This document shows, in pieces, positions 45,598-54,932 of a stretch of 64,000 nucleotides of DNA (position 1 is the first letter of the stretch; every line of letters begins with the position of its first letter). Under the pieces are notes generated by a model, which did not search any database, had not been told where the DNA came from, and saw only the letters and a program-made list of their open reading frames with translations. The stretch is from contig NZ_FWZU01000008.1 in the NCBI RefSeq assembly GCF_900177375.1, positions 1 to 64,000 of the forward strand, in the 5' to 3' direction. A program made the position numbers and the translations under genes. This stretch comes from Desulfovibrio gilichinskyi (GTDB lineage: Bacteria; Desulfobacterota; Desulfovibrionia; Desulfovibrionales; Desulfovibrionaceae).

Positions 45598-46302
45598 CTA
45601 AACTGACCGGGTAATTCCTCCGTCGACGCGTAAATTCTGCCCTGTTATATAGCTGGATTTTTTTGATGCAAGAAAAGCTATCGCTTCTGCAACTTCATCG
45701 ACTTTTCCATAGCGGCCCATTGGAATACGATCACGTCTTTCATCTTTTTCAGGAAGACTATCAATGAATCCTGGCAGCACGTTGTTCATCCTGATGGAGC
45801 TTGAAGCGTACTGGTCTGCAAACAGTTTAGTAAATGCGGCAAGTCCAGAACGGAAAACTCCCGATGTGGGGAACAACGGTTCAGGTTCGAAACAGGCGTA
45901 TGTTGAAATGTTGACGATAGATCCGCACCCCTGTTTAAGCATAATCGGAGTTACCAGTCTGGCTACTCTGATGACGTTCAGCAGGTAAACTTCCATCCCG
46001 GTTACCCAGTCTTCGTCAGTCATTGTGAGAATGTCGCCCTTAGGGCCGTGTCCTGCACTGTTCACAGCTACATCAATGCGTCCCCATTTATCCATAGTGC
46101 CGTTGACCAGAGCTGAGAGATCTTCAGGAACACGATTGGAACCGGTTACGCCGAATCCTCCGAGTTCTTTTGCAAGAGCTTCACCTTTGCCGGACGAGGA
46201 CAGGATTGCAACTTGATATCCTTCTGCAGCTAATTTGCGTGCGGCTCCTGCGCCCATACCGCTACCGCCGGCAGTAATTATCGCAACTTTACTTTGAGTC
46301 AT
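45598..46302 (-). CDS. Atypical short-chain dehydrogenase/reductase
   Basis: The 234-aa Rossmann protein has the cofactor loop TAGGSGMGAGAA near residue 11, the structural NSAGHG (NNAG-like) near 85, the catalytic-type Ser in VNISTYA, and a typical C-terminus (ITGQNLRVDGGITRSV). The usual YxxxK is missing: the aligned stretch reads PTSGVFRSGLAAFTK. A substrate-binding or divergent enzyme is possible. AAGGA precedes the ATG. Substrate unknown. Confidence 0.85.
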   Translation of the reverse strand: MTQSKVAIITAGGSGMGAGAARKLAAEGYQVAILSSSGKGEALAKELGGFGVTGSNRVPEDLSALVNGTMDKWGRIDVAVNSAGHGPKGDILTMTDEDWVTGMEVYLLNVIRVARLVTPIMLKQGCGSIVNISTYACFEPEPLFPTSGVFRSGLAAFTKLFADQYASSSIRMNNVLPGFIDSLPEKDERRDRIPMGRYGKVDEVAEAIAFLASKKSSYITGQNLRVDGGITRSV

Positions 46303-46359
46303 AATATTTTTCCTTTTGTGATCAATTGTATGGATTAAAAACGTTATATAGAATTTATA

Positions 46360-47253
46360 TCAATATACTTTTCGTTTAGAAAAACTTGATCCGACAACCG
46401 AGAACGTATTTTCAACTATGAAAAGAACATTAGCATCGTGACTGAATGCTATTTCTTCTAATTTCTTTAACTGAACATTATTGACAACCGTCATCAGGAT
46501 ATCTCTTTCCTGTTTTGTATATGCTCCGATACCTTTTATAAATGTTCCGCTTTGTTTAAGTTTATGGAGAACATCATTACTGATCTCTTCTGCTTTGTCG
46601 GAGATAATAAAAACGACTTTACGTTGGTTGAATAGTGATAAAGTTTTATCAACTATCATAGCGGATATAAAAACTAGGATCAGTGAAGCGATGATTAAGT
46701 CAAGTGAGAGTTCATAGAAGCTTAAACTGAAAATAACGGCATTGAAAATAATATATACTTTACCAATACCTATATTGAATCTTTGGTAAAGATAAACAGC
46801 TATTACATCAAGGCCGCCGTTTGAACCGAGCGAACGCAGCACAACTCCGGATCCGAAACCAGTTATCAAACCACATGCAACACAAGCGTAAAGCTGGTTG
46901 TCGACGTGCATAGGAATGTTTATCAGTTCATAAAATCCGGTTGTTGCCAAGGTTGCGTATGCGCTGTACCAGAAAAAACGTTTACTGACTTTTATCCACG
47001 CGAATACAAAAAGCGGTACGTTAAGAATAAGATAAATCCACCCCGGTGAGAGGATTCCTGTTTTATAAAAAATTAAAGATGCTAAACCGAAAATTCCACC
47101 CGGCATAAACTGGTAAGGAACTGCTAGACTGCGAAGTCCTATTCCGGCAATGATGGATCCGACTGTAATAAGTATTAAATTCCACCAGAATGAGTATGTA
47201 AAGTCGAGACTGAATGAAGAACCTTTACCAAGAGGATGTTTTTTTTGAGACAT
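46360..47253 (-). CDS. YitT-family membrane protein
   Basis: This 297-aa protein has an N-terminal membrane half with about five or six helices (YitT_membrane), including SLAVPYQFMPGGIFGLASL and LRSLGSNGGLDVIAVYL. A C-terminal cytosolic DUF2179 domain (about 205-290) contains GTFIKGIGAYTKQERDILMTV. Function is unclear; some members are proposed small-molecule transporters. It is transcribed alone with a weak ribosome-binding site. Confidence 0.9.
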   Translation of the reverse strand: MSQKKHPLGKGSSFSLDFTYSFWWNLILITVGSIIAGIGLRSLAVPYQFMPGGIFGLASLIFYKTGILSPGWIYLILNVPLFVFAWIKVSKRFFWYSAYATLATTGFYELINIPMHVDNQLYACVACGLITGFGSGVVLRSLGSNGGLDVIAVYLYQRFNIGIGKVYIIFNAVIFSLSFYELSLDLIIASLILVFISAMIVDKTLSLFNQRKVVFIISDKAEEISNDVLHKLKQSGTFIKGIGAYTKQERDILMTVVNNVQLKKLEEIAFSHDANVLFIVENTFSVVGSSFSKRKVY

Positions 47254-47416
47254 ATTACTTTTCTTTTTAAAGACTTAAGAATGAGTATAGTTAATTACTG
47301 CAATTAGCAGCAATTGCTGATTGCGACTTGCCATATCCGGCAGTTCTAACATGGACATAGCAGATTAACAAATCAAGCGGCGGGGGAGTTTTTTGATCCT
47401 GAGATATGTCTAAATT

Positions 47417-48253
47417 TTACTTTTCTTCCAGTATCCATTTATGATCTTTAATTCCAAGTTTTTTACACTGTTTTGTGGTGAGCCATGCTCCAGTGAAAGT
47501 GTCAGGAGAGAAAAAGACTTCTGCAAGTTTTGCTCCTTGCAGCTTTGAATCATAGAGATTTGTACCTAAAAGATTTGCACCTGTAAGATCGGCATTAATA
47601 AGGTTTGCCTGTTTCAGGTTAGCGCTGGATAAGTTTAGTGAATATTTTGATTTTAAACCTAACTCATCTAAGTTTCTGGTTACAAATTTCAACGCAATTT
47701 GAATGTCATTTCTGATCGCAGTTCCATTCTTTTCAATATTATTTTTTAGCTCTGGAGAATGAGTAAGAGAGGTTGCAGAGGGGGAGGTATGGGAAAGGTC
47801 GCGGATAAAAGCGCAAATAGTATCTAATATTTCTATTTTTTCGCCTTCAGTCTTTGTTTCTTTGGCTATGCGCCATAGTTCCGATAGAGCTGAAATACGT
47901 ACAAAAATTTCTTCACTTCTAAGCCTTGTTAATGCTTCATTAATTCTGTCTGTGAACAGGGCTTGTTTAACTGCTGCAGTTTTGCATAAATATTTCTTTC
48001 CGCACCATAAAAAGAAAACTATTACTATCGCTTCAACAAAGGAAAGAGAAAAGGCTCCAAGAGTTAGCCCAAGGTGACTATCGGTATCTTGAGGTAAATT
48101 GGCAGTGTACTTAATAATCTCTTCCCAAAAACACAGGGTGAGAATAAATACAGCGAAAGTTGAAATTGAAAACCATTCAAAGATTCTCAATGCAGTTAAC
48201 TTACAAGTAAAACTTTTTGTAAACTCATTTGATTTAATCATAATATGATTCAT
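47417..48253 (-). CDS. Membrane protein with pentapeptide repeats
   Basis: Two hydrophobic segments near the N-terminus (about 15-45 and 60-85) are followed by a helical cytoplasmic part. A short run of A(N/D)L pentapeptide repeats follows (SSANLKQANLINADLTGANL, then LGTNLYDSKLQGAKL). The repeat run is too short for a long DNA-mimic helix. The start is uncertain: GTG at 48283, ATG at 48253 and ATG at 48241 all lack a clear ribosome-binding site. Function unknown. Confidence 0.72.
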   Translation of the reverse strand: MNHIMIKSNEFTKSFTCKLTALRIFEWFSISTFAVFILTLCFWEEIIKYTANLPQDTDSHLGLTLGAFSLSFVEAIVIVFFLWCGKKYLCKTAAVKQALFTDRINEALTRLRSEEIFVRISALSELWRIAKETKTEGEKIEILDTICAFIRDLSHTSPSATSLTHSPELKNNIEKNGTAIRNDIQIALKFVTRNLDELGLKSKYSLNLSSANLKQANLINADLTGANLLGTNLYDSKLQGAKLAEVFFSPDTFTGAWLTTKQCKKLGIKDHKWILEEK

Positions 48254-48424
48254 ATTTTTAAGTTGCAAACTGTATATAAACACAAAAATAAATAAATTTG
48301 CAATCTTCGCTTAATTTTAATTAAGCTATGTATTTAAAATAACCTTATTATTAATTTATGCCCATCAAGACATAGTTTTTGTTTTCATGTTTATCACTGA
48401 ATTATATTGTCTTTCAAGCTGAAA

Positions 48425-49030
48425 TTAGCTCAGAAAATACGGAATAGTCCGGTCACAAAGTCTTGATATCAATGCTCCGTCATGACTGATGACAAGAAGT
48501 CCTAAGTTCCTTTTTTTTGCAACTCCCAGCACAACTTTCCATATTGCGGCCTGAGTAAGCGCGTCCAGCATTGAAGTCATTTCATCACAGAGTAAATATT
48601 TTACTTTGGGATTTAAAGCTCTGGCGAGACATATTCTCTGAAGTTCTCCGCCGGAAAGTTCGTGTGGATAACGTTCCAGCCATGCATTATTTATAGATAA
48701 CTCTTCAAGAAGGTTTTTATCAGGCGTTCCCGCTTCGCAGAGTGTTTCTTTAATTTTCCAGCGTGGATTAACCGCAAGTTCCGGATGTTGAAAAATAAGC
48801 TGTGCAGGACAAAATTCATTTAATCGCAGTGGACTGCCGTCAATAAGGACTTCGCCTGCTTCATGGGACGATAGGTATCCTGCGAGTATCTTCGCCAGTG
48901 TAGATTTACCGCGACCGCTGGGGCCGGGAAGTCCGACAATTTCACCAGGAGCGATGCTGAGATCAAAATCTTCAAAAAGCCACGGTTTGTTTTTTTCGTA
49001 TTTAAAAGTCAGGTTTGTAGCTTTAAGCAT
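48425..49030 (-). CDS. nikE: Nickel/peptide ABC transporter ATPase, NikE-like
   Basis: At 201 aa this ATPase is shorter than usual, ending soon after the H-loop (VISHDGALIS). Walker A GPSGRGKST lies near residue 36, signature LSGGELQRICLARAL and Walker B YLLCDEMTSMLD. It overlaps nikD by 8 bp. The missing C-terminal oligopeptide-transporter extension may be natural for this subtype. It is last in the nik operon. Confidence 0.85.
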   Translation of the reverse strand: MLKATNLTFKYEKNKPWLFEDFDLSIAPGEIVGLPGPSGRGKSTLAKILAGYLSSHEAGEVLIDGSPLRLNEFCPAQLIFQHPELAVNPRWKIKETLCEAGTPDKNLLEELSINNAWLERYPHELSGGELQRICLARALNPKVKYLLCDEMTSMLDALTQAAIWKVVLGVAKKRNLGLLVISHDGALISRLCDRTIPYFLS

Positions 49031-49946
49031 TCTGGCACCTTACCCGTCCGCCATTAAATTCGCGTAATTCCGGCAAAACTTCTCCGCACAGGTCACCGCG
49101 TTCGCAGCATGTTGCGCTGAACGGGCAACCTCCATTGTTTGCAGCATGTATTTTTTCCGGCAGGTCATTTACAAAATTATTTGTAGGAAGTGCGGCCCAT
49201 AGAGCTTGCGAATAAGGATGGCGAAGTTTGTTTTCGCCATAGAAATCACTCGCAAAGGCTTCTTCAACCGTAACACCTCCGCAAAAAACTGTGACCTTGT
49301 CTGCAACCTGAAGAGCGGCCTCAATGTCGTGTGTAATCAGCAGCACTGCTTTGCCGCAGTCAGCAAGCTGGCGCAGATGTTCGAGTGTTTCCTTTGCGGT
49401 ATCTTCATCAAGGCCGTTGGTAGGTTCATCTGCTAAAATAAGGCTTGCTCCGCCTATGGTAGCCGTAGCTGTCAGAATCCTGCGGGCCATTCCTCCTGAC
49501 AGTTGAAAAGGGAAATGCTTGGCCACTTCTTCATCTAATTTATAACGTTTTAGAGCTTTGATAGTTGAAGACCACGAAGATTTTGCGGCGATACCGCTAA
49601 GCTCCGCTGCGCGGGATATCTGAACCCCGACGTGGAGTAACGGATTTAGATAGGCCACAGATTGCGGAACAAGGGCAATTTCTCTGCCTCGCAGGCGGAC
49701 CATTTCTTTAGGCGTCAGCTCCATTCCCTTAAATGAAAGTGAGCCTGTTACTTGGGCGTTTCTTGGAAGAATGCCGAGCAGAGCATGTGCAAGCAGACTC
49801 TTACCTGCACCGGATTGTCCTACCACGGCAACGACTTCTCCGGCTTTTACAGATAAATCTAAACTGCGTATGGCGCATACTTCCTGCTTTTTAAGTCCGA
49901 ATGAATAGTTTGAAAAACATATCGAAAGCTGCTTTACGTCTAGCAT
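49023..49946 (-). CDS. nikD: Nickel/peptide ABC transporter ATPase, NikD-like
   Basis: The 307-aa ATPase has Walker A GQSGAGKSLL near residue 42, signature LSGGMARRI, Walker B LILADEPTNGLDE and the C-terminal OppD/F extension with a cysteine cluster (CPFSATCCERGDLC). It partners NikE as the second ATPase of an Opp/Dpp/Nik importer. The start is 11 bp after nikC. Confidence 0.87.
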   Translation of the reverse strand: MLDVKQLSICFSNYSFGLKKQEVCAIRSLDLSVKAGEVVAVVGQSGAGKSLLAHALLGILPRNAQVTGSLSFKGMELTPKEMVRLRGREIALVPQSVAYLNPLLHVGVQISRAAELSGIAAKSSWSSTIKALKRYKLDEEVAKHFPFQLSGGMARRILTATATIGGASLILADEPTNGLDEDTAKETLEHLRQLADCGKAVLLITHDIEAALQVADKVTVFCGGVTVEEAFASDFYGENKLRHPYSQALWAALPTNNFVNDLPEKIHAANNGGCPFSATCCERGDLCGEVLPELREFNGGRVRCQNA

Positions 49947-49957
49947 GTAAAACCTTC

Positions 49958-50794
49958 CTATTCTCTACAGGTTCTAGGGTCTAATAAAGCGCGAACATTG
50001 GTTCCTAAGATGTCAAAAGCTTTAACTGTAATAACAAGGGCAATTCCCGGAGTTACTGCGAGCCACCACATTCCCATTGAAAGGTAGCGCATGGATTCCG
50101 CAAGTAATACTCCGATTGCAGGAGTGTGCGGGGACATCCCGAAACCTAGGAATGTGAGCGCAGCAGCATGCAAAATTGCATGAGGAAACAGAAGAAGCAG
50201 CCCGACCATAAATTGCGGTGCTACATGCGGAAGCATATGATGTTTTGCAATAAAGAAAGGGCTTTTCCCGAGTTGCTTTGACATTTGAATATATTCTGCC
50301 GAGCGAAGTTGCATCACTTCCGCTCTGATTACTCTGGTCAGGGCCGGCCAGTGTGAGGCCGCAACCGCGATGAGAACACCTTTGGCTCCGCCTCCGCAGG
50401 CAAAGGATATAAGTATTAGAAGAACCAGATGCGGAGTTGCTATGAAGATATCGACAAGCCAAGTGATAATGCTGTCAACAGTTTTGCCCATGGTCGCAGC
50501 GGCAAGGCCGAATATTAAAGCTATGACTGACGAACACGTTGCTGCCGAAAGGCCGACGCCGAGGCTTATTCTAATTCCTTTTAAAGTTCTGGCGAGCATG
50601 TCTCTTCCAAGCCAGTCGGTACCGAACGGGTGAGGGAAGCTGGGTGATAGTTTACGGGAACCTAAGTTTGTTACTTCCCCTTGGCTTCCGTAGAGCCACG
50701 CAGAAATGAAAACTATTGAAAAGAAAATAAGGCAGCCGATTATGATTGCGATGGTTCTGCTTCTGCGGTCATGAAGTTTGAGTGCGTGAATCAT
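49958..50794 (-). CDS. nikC: Nickel/peptide ABC transporter permease, NikC-like
   Basis: This 278-aa inner-membrane permease has an N-terminal helix, a periplasmic FPHPFGTDWLGRDMLARTL motif diagnostic of DppC/NikC, and an EAA loop (SAEYIQMSKQLGKSP). The start ATG at 50794 forms TAATG with the nikB stop and has GGAG upstream, so translation is coupled. The in-frame ATG at 50809 lies inside nikB and is less likely. Confidence 0.87.
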   Translation of the reverse strand: MIHALKLHDRRSRTIAIIIGCLIFFSIVFISAWLYGSQGEVTNLGSRKLSPSFPHPFGTDWLGRDMLARTLKGIRISLGVGLSAATCSSVIALIFGLAAATMGKTVDSIITWLVDIFIATPHLVLLILISFACGGGAKGVLIAVAASHWPALTRVIRAEVMQLRSAEYIQMSKQLGKSPFFIAKHHMLPHVAPQFMVGLLLLFPHAILHAAALTFLGFGMSPHTPAIGVLLAESMRYLSMGMWWLAVTPGIALVITVKAFDILGTNVRALLDPRTCRE

Positions 50795-51786
50795 TATGCT
50801 GCGCTCCATTTTTTCCGCATTCTGGGGTCGACTATCAGGTAAATGAGGTCAGCAACGGTATTGCCGATAAAAACAAAAGTGGCACTGAAGAGAACTATTC
50901 CTAAAAGTAAAGGCACATCACCTCTGTAACCGGCTTCGACAGTAGCCCTTCCTAATCCCGGATATGAAAAAACCTGTTCTGCTAAAACTGCGCCGCCGAA
51001 TAATTCGCCAAGCGATGCAAATTGAAGCGTTACAGCTGGGATCGCAACGTTTCGCAGGGCATGACGGAAGGCAATCCCCAGATCTTTCTCGCCTTGAGCT
51101 CTTGCAAACAGGGCATAATCGCTGTGCATTGCCTCAACCGTTTTTTCACGGGTGTGAAGAGTAATCTGGGCAATTCCGACCAGCGAAAGAGTTATTGCCG
51201 GAAGTATGAGGTGATGAATTCTTTGAAATAGTGTGGCTTCCATTTCGCTTGATCCTACAGGCCATGCACAGCAAACCGGAGTCCAGCCCAGCTGAACCGA
51301 AAACACTGTGAGCAAGACTATCCCGACCCAGAATGTCGGCGTGGAGGCCATGGTATACGCATATAAACGAATTGCTTTATCCAGCGCAGAGTCTTCGAAC
51401 GCTCCGGCAAGTACGCCGAGAATAAAACCCAATCCGCCCGATAACAGCCACGCTACGGACATCAGCCAAAATGAAGTTACAAACCGTTTTTTTAAGACTG
51501 AAATGACAGGTTCGTTAAAAATTGTGGATTTTCCAAGATTGCCTTTTATTACCTGTTCGCCCCATTTAAAAAATCTTGTTATGGGAGGCTGGTTGAGCCC
51601 CCATCTCTGAGCGATTACTTCGCGTTGTTCCGGTGAAATTTTCAGTATTGACGGCCCGAGGTAAGCATCAATCGGATCAATGGGGGAAAAGCTGACCAAT
51701 GTATATGACAGTATTGCAACTGCAATGAGTAGCAATACAAGGTGAACAGCTTTTTTTGCGAGAAACTTAAGTATTCTTTTTGTCAT
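50794..51786 (-). CDS. nikB: Nickel/peptide ABC transporter permease, NikB-like
   Basis: The 330-aa permease of the DppB/NikB type has FSPIDPIDAYLGP near the N-terminus, six helices, an EAA-like loop (ALFARAQGEKDLGIAFRHALRN) and the EQVFSYPGLGRATVEA segment. It ends overlapping nikC. It lies 60 bp downstream of nikA, beyond a perfect intercistronic palindrome. Confidence 0.87.
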   Translation of the reverse strand: MTKRILKFLAKKAVHLVLLLIAVAILSYTLVSFSPIDPIDAYLGPSILKISPEQREVIAQRWGLNQPPITRFFKWGEQVIKGNLGKSTIFNEPVISVLKKRFVTSFWLMSVAWLLSGGLGFILGVLAGAFEDSALDKAIRLYAYTMASTPTFWVGIVLLTVFSVQLGWTPVCCAWPVGSSEMEATLFQRIHHLILPAITLSLVGIAQITLHTREKTVEAMHSDYALFARAQGEKDLGIAFRHALRNVAIPAVTLQFASLGELFGGAVLAEQVFSYPGLGRATVEAGYRGDVPLLLGIVLFSATFVFIGNTVADLIYLIVDPRMRKKWSAA

Positions 51787-51800
51787 GGTGTACCGGAATT

Positions 51801-51830
51801 TCGGTCAGGAAGAAATTTCTTCCTGACCGA
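51801..51830. repeat. Perfect 30-bp palindrome between nikA and nikB
   Basis: TCGGTCAGGAAGAAA is followed at once by its exact reverse complement. It would form a stable mRNA hairpin without a T-tract, placed to stabilise nikA mRNA and raise binding-protein output over the permeases. Confidence 0.8.
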
Positions 51831-51847
51831 TTTGTTCACTTATAAGA

Positions 51848-53446
51848 TTATTCAGAAATCCATTTCCACTCTTGAATGTTTGTTGTGATCGGCCAGCCGT
51901 GACCATGCGGTTCCATTTGGGATTTGCCTACATCCAGACTTTTATTCACAAAGTAGGTGTGGTCGAGGTTAACCAGCCATGCCCATGCAGCATCACCGGG
52001 AACAGTGAATCCTGTTTTTCCATCCCATTGAGCTTGTTTCCAATATGGAATTGATTCCTCAAAGGATTTTGCGGTACGGGCCTGATCTAAATATTTATCA
52101 ACAACTGGGTTGGAGTAGAATCCAGCGTTCCAGTACATAGGTTCAGGGCCGGAAGTGTGGTAAAGATTGTACATTTCGAGCGGGCTGTGATCGCCGAAAC
52201 CGTAAACAACGACATTTGAGTTAGTCAGATCGTTTTTGATGCGATCCCAGCTTACACCTTTTGGAGTAGCTTCAATGCCGATAGGGCGGAGCATATCGGA
52301 AATGGCAAGAGCCAATCCTTGGCGTAAAGAATCTTTGGAGTTGTAAAGAACAGTAAATTCAGCTTTAAGGCCGTTCTTTTCGCGAATGCCGTCACCATCC
52401 GTGTCTTTCCATCCGGCTTTTTCCAGAATGGCGATAGCTTTTTTAGGATCGTTGTCTTTGAAACGGATAGCTGCGTTATCCCAAGGAAGATCATCAACCA
52501 CACCGAAAGCGGGGCGGCCGTATCCGTCCAGAACACCTAGGACTAAAGCTTCTCTGTCAATGGCGTAGTTAATGGCTTTGCGGATGGCTATATCAGCAGT
52601 AACATTGTTGCCGATAGCCAATCCATTAGGAGTCTTTTGGCCGACATTTGGAACCATCGGGAACATTAAACCGCGGTTATCAACGCTTTTAACAACGTGC
52701 AGTTTCATGCCCGGTATGTCTTGGCGAGCAAGGTTGGAAGGTACGCCAAGTACGTCGACCTGTCCGGCACGTGCCGCCGCAAGGGCTGCATCTTCATCTG
52801 AAAAAAGGAAGACGAGTGTTTTAATTGAAGGCTGTTCTCCGTAATATTTATCATTGGCTTCAACTATCAACTGCTGTCCTTCGTCCCAGCGAACAAGCTT
52901 GTACGGGCCTGATCCTATTGGATTACGACCATAATTTGGACCGTAAAGTTTTGCAGGGACAATTCCTAATGTAATCAGATGCTGAATAAATGTAATGTCC
53001 GGCTCTTTAAGCTTAAGGGTGACAGTTGAATCGTCCACAGCGGTTGCTGATTCAAGCGGGGAAATATCTACTTTTCCGCCGGATTCAAGTGCCTTATTGT
53101 ATGTGAAGGCTACATCTTTGGCGGTTAGCGGTGAGCCGTCTGAAAAAACAACACCTTTACGGATTGTTACTGTCCATGTCTGGCGGTCTTTTGAAAGAGT
53201 CCATTTTTCAGCCAGGTCAGGAATAATGTTTAGATCTGAATCTCGTTTCAGCAATGTACTCTGAAATAAGGGATTACCATAAGCCCCCCAGCCTAAAAGC
53301 GGATCATACCCTTCAGCATTTTCTCCACCGACAGCGAGTACCAGTTTGTCTTTGGCAGCAAAGGCTGTGCAGGCAATGGTCAGCAAAAAAATGCTTAACA
53401 CGAAAACCTGCAAGAGACGTTTTCCAGTATAAGTTTTTTTAAACAC
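51848..53446 (-). CDS. nikA: Nickel-type ABC transporter substrate-binding protein
   Basis: This periplasmic SBP_bac_5 protein has 532 aa. The signal peptide ends near ACTAFAA. The mature chain shows PLFQSTLLKRDSDLNIIPDLAEKW and FSDGSPLTAKDVAFTYNKAL, standard for Dpp/Nik proteins. The GTG start at 53446 has GGAGG 5 nt upstream; the longer frame starts at TTG inside the ribosome-binding site. Nickel is inferred from the NikR-type operator, since by sequence alone peptide or metallophore binding is possible. Confidence 0.85.
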   Translation of the reverse strand: MFKKTYTGKRLLQVFVLSIFLLTIACTAFAAKDKLVLAVGGENAEGYDPLLGWGAYGNPLFQSTLLKRDSDLNIIPDLAEKWTLSKDRQTWTVTIRKGVVFSDGSPLTAKDVAFTYNKALESGGKVDISPLESATAVDDSTVTLKLKEPDITFIQHLITLGIVPAKLYGPNYGRNPIGSGPYKLVRWDEGQQLIVEANDKYYGEQPSIKTLVFLFSDEDAALAAARAGQVDVLGVPSNLARQDIPGMKLHVVKSVDNRGLMFPMVPNVGQKTPNGLAIGNNVTADIAIRKAINYAIDREALVLGVLDGYGRPAFGVVDDLPWDNAAIRFKDNDPKKAIAILEKAGWKDTDGDGIREKNGLKAEFTVLYNSKDSLRQGLALAISDMLRPIGIEATPKGVSWDRIKNDLTNSNVVVYGFGDHSPLEMYNLYHTSGPEPMYWNAGFYSNPVVDKYLDQARTAKSFEESIPYWKQAQWDGKTGFTVPGDAAWAWLVNLDHTYFVNKSLDVGKSQMEPHGHGWPITTNIQEWKWISE

Positions 53447-53487
53447 GGAGACCTCCAAGATTGTTTTTTAAAAGTCATATGTATTAA

Positions 53488-53514
53488 ATGTTACATATGT
53501 CAAGTTAGTAACAC
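53488..53514 (-). promoter_or_regulatory. NikR operator
   Basis: ATGTTAC, 13 nt, GTAACAC matches the consensus reported for metal-reducing delta-proteobacteria (GTGTTAC-N13/14-GTAACAC) with one mismatch. It lies 41 bp before the nikA start and overlaps a TTGACA (-35-like) on the minus strand, so Ni-NikR would block the promoter. A second perfect inverted repeat, CATATGTA/TACATATG (53476-53499), overlaps it. Confidence 0.78.
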
Positions 53515-53679
53515 CTAAAGAGGTTGTGTTTTTTTATTTTAAATATTTGAATCTGATAGGTTTTTATCGTGATTTGTTGGAGTGAGTGGTGGGTAAATGT
53601 GATAGTATTGATTGATGAGGGTTATAGTTGGGGGTGGTGGATTTTTCTTGGGCGGATTGAGATTGATTATAAAAAGGTA

Positions 53680-53709
53680 AAGGACTCAAACCGTACAGCT
53701 TGAGCCCTT
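53680..53709 (-). terminator. Terminator after the DUF1566 gene
   Basis: On the minus strand AAGGGCTCAAGC pairs with GTTTGAGTCCTT and is followed by TACCTTTTT. It closely resembles the tRNA-Ser terminator at 54933-54964 (27 of 31 positions equal, including the loop side). Confidence 0.7.
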
Positions 53710-53746
53710 AATTCTTTTCGATTCTTTATCCATCTAATCTGTCTGA

Positions 53747-54745
53747 TCACTTCAGTGAGTCACAAACAGGCCATACTAAGAAAGGTTCACCGGATTTAAA
53801 TCCAACCCCGATAGCACCTTTATTTAGGTACAAAGCCATGGCCCAGTTATATTCAAAGCTGCTTGATGTGGATGACCAGTAGGAGTCGCCAAGATTAGTG
53901 AATGGATGTGATGCAGTAAGTGCAGGGTAGGCGTTGGAGGCATCTACTAAGCTTTCCAATTCTCTAATAGTTGGAAGCCTCCAATTTGTGGAGCCTTGCT
54001 GTTTGTTGAAATTTTGCACTTTTTCTAATGCTTGTTCCCATGAAACAAGTCCGCATAAGTCGGCTTTTTTAAGCCACGTAAGACCCGTAAGTAAATCTGT
54101 TGCGGTTTGCTCGTTTACTTTGAAGCGTGGACTTGGCAGTGGTTCCCCGTTTTGCGTGTCACGTCCTGCGTGGTCATAGAGTATCGTCTGTCCGGTGGCT
54201 GGAAGTATTGAGCTTTCACCTGCTACCGGCCATAGCAGGGAATCTTCGGACTTATGACCGAAAAACATGCGGCCGCCTTCAGTATGCACGCGCCAAGCAT
54301 GGTCCGGTAATCCTGCGTAAGTGGTGCTGGACCAGTACCAACCTAGAAAAACTGAACCGAAAGGATGATCCGGCAAAGCTGGTTTTTTACGTGCAAAACT
54401 TATGAGGCTGAAAAGTTCCCGCCTGCTTGGCATTCGCCAGTCATTACGTCCTGCGAAATTATTTTCATTCATGGTGCTGATGAAATCAAAGCTTTCTTCC
54501 CAAGGTAGCGGGAATTCCGCCGGAGAGGAATTTGTCGTCCAGATCAGTCCGGTTAATAAATCTTGTGTAATGTCACCATCAGATTTGAATCTCGGCTCGG
54601 GCCACGGAATACCCTTAGCTAATTCACCGTCTTGCCCGCTGTTTTTGCACGGAATGATTTTTCCAGCAGAGTCGTAGCAGGAGCGTTGGCCTGTAGAGAG
54701 GGGGAGAATGGTTGAAATCTTTTTTGATTTATTTTGCTTATTCAT
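53747..54745 (-). CDS. Protein with two DUF1566 (Lcl C-terminal) domains
   Basis: The 332-aa protein has two related domains (about 20-175 and 180-330). Each starts with a LPxTGQ(R/T)-type stretch, then TxDLLTGLxW, a Trp-rich WRxPxxREL and YWSST. The second domain ends FLVWPVCDS. No signal peptide or membrane helix is visible. DUF1566 domains occur in secreted or surface proteins and in diversity-generating targets, but no reverse transcriptase or template repeat is nearby. Function unknown. Confidence 0.85.
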   Translation of the reverse strand: MNKQNKSKKISTILPLSTGQRSCYDSAGKIIPCKNSGQDGELAKGIPWPEPRFKSDGDITQDLLTGLIWTTNSSPAEFPLPWEESFDFISTMNENNFAGRNDWRMPSRRELFSLISFARKKPALPDHPFGSVFLGWYWSSTTYAGLPDHAWRVHTEGGRMFFGHKSEDSLLWPVAGESSILPATGQTILYDHAGRDTQNGEPLPSPRFKVNEQTATDLLTGLTWLKKADLCGLVSWEQALEKVQNFNKQQGSTNWRLPTIRELESLVDASNAYPALTASHPFTNLGDSYWSSTSSSFEYNWAMALYLNKGAIGVGFKSGEPFLVWPVCDSLK

Positions 54746-54932
54746 GGCGGCTTTATTGTTAAGAGATGTTTTTCGGGATGTATGCTTTTATTAAAACATT
54801 GATTAGATGATTTGGCAAAAAAATGATTTTTAACGGCAGGCTCTTGAATATAAGAAGGAAAGAGGGTGATGATGTTTAAATTTTAAGTCAATCACCTATA
54901 AAATCACCTATTGTAGTAATTTCCCCAAAATT

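Larger units (their letters stand above)
53447..53746. other. nik control region and downstream spacer
   Basis: This 300-bp gap holds the nik promoter and operator at its left part, then AT-rich sequence, then the terminator of the DUF1566 gene (53680-53709). No other ORF with a ribosome-binding site is visible. Confidence 0.6.

Noticed and set aside
53747-54745. Diversity-generating retroelement target in the DUF1566 gene
   Set aside because: DUF1566-type folds can be such targets, but there is no reverse transcriptase and no template repeat in the window.
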